This document shows, piece after piece, positions 59,788-64,000 of a stretch of 64,000 bases of DNA; the stretch's first letter is position 1; each line of letters opens with the position of its first letter. A program made the position numbers and the translations under genes. The DNA is from Moduliflexus sp964602655 (GTDB lineage Bacteria > Moduliflexota > Moduliflexia > Moduliflexales > Moduliflexaceae): the NCBI GenBank assembly GCA_964602655.1, contig CAZRSF010000027.1, positions 5,306-69,305 of the forward strand, read 5' to 3'. The notes beneath the pieces are model-generated. The model ran no database searches, was not told the origin of the DNA, and saw only the letters and a program-made list of their open reading frames with translations.

Positions 59788-62700
59788 ATGAGATTACGAA
59801 GATCAGGGATGATAACAGGTCTGTGTCTGCTGATGGCAATGGCCTCAACGGCATCAGCAAAGACAGAAGAAGAGTATCAAGAAGAAATCCGCACGCTGCA
59901 AAAGCGCAACATGCAGTTAGAAAATACATTAGAAGAGGGAAGTCAGGAGTTGAAGCGCTTTGCAGAACAGGTCAACGTCCTTCGAGAGCAAGTGTCTCAA
60001 ATGACAGCATCTGGAGGAAGTGACTCAAAAGAAGTGAAAGAGATGCGCGAAGCGATAAAACAATTAAAGGCGCAGGTACAAACGCTTCTTGCGCAACAAG
60101 GCGGCGCGGATGCCGAAAAAAAAGTTCAGGCGCTTGAAAAACAATTGAATACGGCGTTACAGCAAACGCAAGAACTTCAGCAGAAATTAAAAACGGCGGA
60201 AAAAGACAAGGCCAAATTGCAGCAAGACGCGGCGAAGAGCAGCGTATCAAAAGAGGCCGACGCGCAGGCCAAAAAATTACAGCAGAATCTTGAACTTTTG
60301 CAAAGCCAGATGAAATCTCAGCAGCAAGAATTTTCGTCCCAGCAGCAACGGTTGCAGGAAGAATTACAAAAGGTACAGACGGAGTACGAACTTCAAAAGA
60401 ATCAGTATAAAGCAAATTTGGCAATATTGCAGGAAAAAGAGGACGAACTCCAGGCGCTTCGTCAGGAGAGCAACAAGCAAACGGCAGCCGACCCGCGCGT
60501 CGCGGAATTGGACGCGATGTTAGCGGAAATGAACAACAAGCTTGTCAAAATTTCTCAGGAAAAAACCGCGCTGGAAACGCAGTTGAAAGAGTCTATCGCT
60601 TCGCAAACGGCGACAACGGACATGACGGCAAAAGAGCAACTGAAATCAGCAGAACTTGCCAAAGAAGTCGCCCGGCTGCAAGGGTTATTAGAGGTTGCGG
60701 AGCAGCAGACGAAACATCGCCAAACGACGGCGCAGCAAGAAAATAGCAGAATCGCGGAGTTAGAGCAACAATTGGCCGAGATGACCAGCAATGCGAGTCA
60801 ATTGACCGAAAAAAACGCCATGATGCTGGCGCAGATGGAGGAACAAGCGTCTGCGCAAAAACTGTATATGGCGCAAATCGAAAAAGAACGGGGGCGGGCT
60901 GATGGCTACGCCCAGGAAGTCACCAGGCTGCAAAGTCTGGTAGATGCTGCCGAGCAGCAGGCGACACAGCAGAAAAATACCGCGTTGAAGGGGGACAGCC
61001 GTTCGAAAGAATTAGAGACCAGTCTTGCGCAAATGAATGACAAACTGCTCAAACTCTCCCAGGAAAAAGCCGCAATCGAAACGCAATTGACAGAACAAAT
61101 CACGTCGGCGAAATTACAGGCAGAATTGTTGGCGCAAGAACGGCAGAACGCGGAGGATTTTAAGCGAAAAGCGAGCCAGCTTGAAGCCACATTAGAAACG
61201 ACGCAGTTGCAGATACGTCAGCAGAACGCCTCGACCAAAGAGGGAGATGCGCGAGTGACCGAATTGGAAGCCATGCTGTCCGAATTGAACAGCCGCTTGC
61301 TTAAAATGTCGCAGCAAAAAGCCGATCTTGAAACTCGACTGGCAGACCAGAGCGCGGCGGAAAATCAAAAAACGCAACAGATATATGCGTTAGAACAACA
61401 AATCGCCAAGCTGCAAGGATCGTTGGATGCGTCGAAACAGCAGGCAACCCAGGAGCAGCAGACGACGCAGCAAATCAATCGGCAGATCAATGACCTGGAA
61501 ACGCAATTAGCGGAAGCGAACGCAAAAGTATTGGAGCTTTCGAACAATAATATTCGACTTGAAGCGCAATTAGGAGAGAAACAAGGCTCGGAAAATTTGA
61601 AGGTTCAGGAATTGACCAAAGAGATCGCTCGCCTGCAAGGATTGCTGGATTCTTCGCAGCAAAAAGCCGCGCAACAGGAGATGAGCACGCAGCAGATAGA
61701 CGCCCGAATCAGCGAGTTGGAAACACAATTGGCGCAAGCCAACATTAGAGCGACGGAAGTTTCCGCTGAAAATGCGCGTTTGGAATCGCTGCTGACGGAG
61801 CGGAAATCGCTTCAGCAGGATGATGTCACCAAAACGCAGACGGAAATATCCCGATTGAAGGGTGAACTTCGCAAAGCTGCCGAGTATGTCAATACCAGAA
61901 ACGCGGAAATGCTCGCTATGAAAGAGGAAAACAGGCTGTTGACCGCAAAAATTACGCGCTACGAAGAGAATCAGACGTCGTTGCAAACGAAGTTGGCAAG
62001 CCATTCGACCGATCTTGAGGAACAATCGCTGACCGTTCAACAGTTGCAAGCCAGATTCGCCGAGACTCAGGCGAAACTCGAACAGAACGAACAGGAGATG
62101 GCGTCGCTGATCAATGAGCGGAACAGCTTGAAAAATGATGTCGAGACTATCAAACAGCAGAACGCCGCGCTTCAGGTGGAACTTGCCAATCAAGAACAGC
62201 AGATCACGCGTCAGACCTCTGTCCCGGAAGATGCCAAGAAACGGATACAGGAATTGGTCTTAGAACTTCAAGACGCCAAAGTCAAGCTCGATAAGCTGGG
62301 ACGCCTGGAAACGGAGTATCCGGCAGCGCAAAAAGAATTAGCGGATTTGAAAATCGAACTCGCGTCTTTGCGCGATGCGCATGGCGAAGTGGCGACCTTG
62401 CGCCCTGAATTGCAGGATTTGAAACAGAATCTCGAACAATCGCGCCGGGAAGCGGAGATGGCGACCGCGCAGAGTGAAAAATTGCAGCAGGAACTTGCCC
62501 GAAAAGCGGAGACGTATCAGATGCAACAGCAGCAATACGACGACATTGCCGCCCGCAACAGCGAGTTAGAAGAACAATATCAAAAAGGGCAGGCCGATCT
62601 GCAAGTCAAAGAAAGATTACTGCAACAAGCGTTGACGGAAAAATCAATCCTGGAAAAAGTCGTAGATGAGGAAGATTTGACCTCCGCTTCGATGTTAAAA

Positions 62701-63876
62701 GTGAAGCTTCAGGAGGCAGAAGAACGAAATGCCGCGTTACAGGCGCAATTAGAGAGCCGTCAAACGAATCTTACGGAATTGCAAAGACAACCGAAAGAGA
62801 CGAAAGACGTGAAATCTCCTCAGCCGTCGAATTTATCCGAAGAGGTCACGTTACGCCTTGCTGCATTGGAGGAACAGGTGATCGAAGAACGCGTGAATCG
62901 TCAACAGCTTGAAAACGAATTGCAAACTGCGCGTCAGCAGTTGATTTCCGTGAAAACCGTTCAACAAGGAACCCCATCCGGAATCAGCGGCGGCGGCGCA
63001 ATGTTTTTCCCGGCTGAGATGATCAAAAGTTCGGCAGGCGGCACAATCAGTATCTTGAATTGGTCGAACGACCGCAAAAAGATCGCGTATTTGGAATCCA
63101 CGCAAAAAATGGAACAACTCTGGGTGCTGGATACGCAGACGCGGCAGCCTGCCAAAATTACGGAATGGCAGTTGAGCAGCGCGGCTCCGCGCATCAACCG
63201 CTTCGACTGGGCGTATGATAATCAGCACTTTCTTTTTTCTACGGGGCTTCCGGGGAAATTTGCGCTGTATGTCGGCGATAGCAGCCGACTTATCGGCACG
63301 CCGATTCAAATTTTCGACCAGACGATTGCGTTTGCGTGGTCGCCGAACCAGCTTCAATTTGCGTATTTTTCCGGTTCGCAGTTGATGGTTCAATCGCCGC
63401 AAGGGAACGCGCTGCCGATCCAAATCGGTCATGCGCAGGGGAAACTTCCGAACACGTTAGCATGGTCGCCGGATGGAAGCCAGATCGCCTTCTCAGCGAA
63501 GAAAGACGGCAGCATGGATATCTTCGTGCTGCTCTTCTCGAACAATTCACCGTTGCTGCAAACGTTGGTCGCCTCGCCCTCTGACGACATTCAGCCGTCC
63601 TGGTCGCCGGATGGCACGCATATCGCGTTTTATGTCAACGCCGACAAGTTCGATACCAAAATTGCCGTCACGCCAGCGGATAAAAGCCGCGCCCCATATA
63701 TCGTGGCGCATAACGTTTCGCTCCCGTCCAGCAGCGGCCCGCAATGGATGACTGCGACCACGTTGCAGTATATCGGCGATGAGGCGGTTTCGGCCTCGCA
63801 AAATTCGCTCTACCGCGTGGATGTCAAAACCGGCCAGCGTTCATCTGTGCCGTTAGCGATGGCAATCGGACAATAA
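59788..63876 (+). CDS. Secreted giant coiled-coil protein with C-terminal TolB-like propeller
   Basis: 1362 residues. Signal peptide to about residue 24 (cleavage TASA/KT). Residues about 25-1055 are almost continuous coiled coil rich in Gln, Glu, Ala and Leu. Six related units start at RVAEL 237, RIAEL 321, RSKEL 405, RVTEL 489, QINDL 566 and RISEL 640; the first three spacings are exactly 84 residues (12 heptads). Residues about 1085-1360 contain PD40/TolB-type strands (FAWSPNQLQFAYFSG, LAWSPDGSQIAFSAKKDG, PSWSPDGTHIAFY). It probably spans the periplasm as a rod carrying a propeller for protein binding. The partner is unknown. Confidence 0.9.
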   Translation: MRLRRSGMITGLCLLMAMASTASAKTEEEYQEEIRTLQKRNMQLENTLEEGSQELKRFAEQVNVLREQVSQMTASGGSDSKEVKEMREAIKQLKAQVQTLLAQQGGADAEKKVQALEKQLNTALQQTQELQQKLKTAEKDKAKLQQDAAKSSVSKEADAQAKKLQQNLELLQSQMKSQQQEFSSQQQRLQEELQKVQTEYELQKNQYKANLAILQEKEDELQALRQESNKQTAADPRVAELDAMLAEMNNKLVKISQEKTALETQLKESIASQTATTDMTAKEQLKSAELAKEVARLQGLLEVAEQQTKHRQTTAQQENSRIAELEQQLAEMTSNASQLTEKNAMMLAQMEEQASAQKLYMAQIEKERGRADGYAQEVTRLQSLVDAAEQQATQQKNTALKGDSRSKELETSLAQMNDKLLKLSQEKAAIETQLTEQITSAKLQAELLAQERQNAEDFKRKASQLEATLETTQLQIRQQNASTKEGDARVTELEAMLSELNSRLLKMSQQKADLETRLADQSAAENQKTQQIYALEQQIAKLQGSLDASKQQATQEQQTTQQINRQINDLETQLAEANAKVLELSNNNIRLEAQLGEKQGSENLKVQELTKEIARLQGLLDSSQQKAAQQEMSTQQIDARISELETQLAQANIRATEVSAENARLESLLTERKSLQQDDVTKTQTEISRLKGELRKAAEYVNTRNAEMLAMKEENRLLTAKITRYEENQTSLQTKLASHSTDLEEQSLTVQQLQARFAETQAKLEQNEQEMASLINERNSLKNDVETIKQQNAALQVELANQEQQITRQTSVPEDAKKRIQELVLELQDAKVKLDKLGRLETEYPAAQKELADLKIELASLRDAHGEVATLRPELQDLKQNLEQSRREAEMATAQSEKLQQELARKAETYQMQQQQYDDIAARNSELEEQYQKGQADLQVKERLLQQALTEKSILEKVVDEEDLTSASMLKVKLQEAEERNAALQAQLESRQTNLTELQRQPKETKDVKSPQPSNLSEEVTLRLAALEEQVIEERVNRQQLENELQTARQQLISVKTVQQGTPSGISGGGAMFFPAEMIKSSAGGTISILNWSNDRKKIAYLESTQKMEQLWVLDTQTRQPAKITEWQLSSAAPRINRFDWAYDNQHFLFSTGLPGKFALYVGDSSRLIGTPIQIFDQTIAFAWSPNQLQFAYFSGSQLMVQSPQGNALPIQIGHAQGKLPNTLAWSPDGSQIAFSAKKDGSMDIFVLLFSNNSPLLQTLVASPSDDIQPSWSPDGTHIAFYVNADKFDTKIAVTPADKSRAPYIVAHNVSLPSSSGPQWMTATTLQYIGDEAVSASQNSLYRVDVKTGQRSSVPLAMAIGQ

Positions 63877-63878
63877 AA

Positions 63879-63908
63879 AAACGCTGCCGGACATGTCCGG
63901 CAGCGTTT
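63879..63908 (+). terminator. Palindrome after the coiled-coil gene
   Basis: AAACGCTGCCGGACA and its complement form a perfect 30-base palindrome immediately after the stop codon (AATAAAAAAACG), followed by a short TTTC. Confidence 0.7.
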
Positions 63909-63918
63909 CATTCGAAGG

Positions 63919-63951
63919 AGTTGTCAGACACCTTGAAGGTGTCTGACAACT
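63919..63951. repeat. Palindromic repeat, AGTTGTCAGACACCTT family
   Basis: Perfect 16-bp arms around G, between the coiled-coil gene and the next minus-strand gene. Compared with the 24497 copy it has matched changes in both arms (AGCTG/CAGCT to AGTTG/CAACT). Confidence 0.9.
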
Positions 63952-63957
63952 ATGTCA

Positions 63958-64000
63958 TTACAACGTCGCCAACGCCTCTTCCTCTGTTCCCAGCACATTC
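63958..64000 (-). CDS. C-terminal end of a gene running off the window
   Basis: The minus-strand frame reads NVLGTEEEALATL then TAA at 63958-63960. The E-E-E-A-L-x-x-L ending resembles STAS/anti-sigma-antagonist proteins, but 13 residues are too few to name it. Confidence 0.4.
   Translation of the reverse strand, partial: NVLGTEEEALATL

Noticed and set aside
1..64000. tRNA, rRNA, tmRNA or known riboswitches
   Set aside because: None was recognised by eye in the gene-free gaps. A covariance-model scan would be needed to exclude them fully.

Overview
The window is about 50% GC and comes from a diderm (Gram-negative type) bacterium. It encodes a MltD-like membrane-bound lytic transglycosylase, an exosortase-type exopolysaccharide cluster, a Tat-exported hydrolase, sigma-54 regulation, and oxygen-sensitive chemistry (radical SAM sulfatase-maturase type enzyme, biotin synthase, a giant 2-hydroxyacyl-CoA-dehydratase-type activase). 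The mixture of families, the many palindromic intergenic repeats and the NTE-like patatin proteins would suit an uncultured lineage such as Modulibacteria (KSB3). That assignment is a guess from gene style only; no rRNA or other decisive marker is present.

Layout. 1-7.2 kb, all minus strand: an exopolysaccharide cluster (O-ligase/polymerase, glycosyltransferase, GTG-started asparagine-synthase-type amidotransferase, and a serine-acetyltransferase/glycosyltransferase fusion running off the left edge), interrupted by an HNH nuclease with its partner gene and a pilin-like protein. 7.4-20.2 kb, plus strand: a hybrid histidine kinase and a sigma-54 activator whose genes overlap by 4 nt, then a galactofuranose-type sugar ABC transporter (ytfQRT-yjfF) preceded by a -24/-12 promoter, then L-rhamnose isomerase and a class II aldolase behind a separate sigma-70-like promoter with a palindromic operator. 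20.3-27.8 kb: endonuclease/phosphatase family protein, glycogen debranching enzyme, Tat-exported dienelactone hydrolase, radical SAM maturase, broken antitoxin and IS630 fragments, threonine synthase. 27.8-31.7 kb: minus-strand biotin operon bioB-bioF-bioG-bioC with a possible BirA operator upstream. 32.3-42.1 kb: gpsA, DUF4197, aldo/keto reductase, ankyrin protein, purA and a 1408-residue CoA-dehydratase activase-type protein. 42.5-45.2 kb: VapBC-type toxin-antitoxin pair, PD-(D/E)XK-like nuclease, small cNMP-binding protein, and a strong promoter with a small transcript. 45.2-53.3 kb: DUF1015 protein with a class V aminotransferase, permuted NlpC/P60-like protein, SWIM protein, imidazolonepropionase-like protein, lytic transglycosylase. 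53.6-64 kb: ftsH, two paralogous P-loop/patatin proteins (one with a cNMP sensor domain, an NTE-like architecture), and a 1362-residue secreted coiled-coil protein ending in a TolB-like propeller.

The most unusual feature is the density and variety of palindromic repeats. At least eight sequence families sit between genes, several double as terminators, some copies carry matched changes in both arms, and two different families lie in frame inside bioG. The other leads are the adjacent sensor kinase, sigma-54 activator and sigma-54 promoter, the tandem P-loop/patatin pair, and a 26-codon ORF in a transcript bounded by a perfect promoter and an intrinsic terminator.
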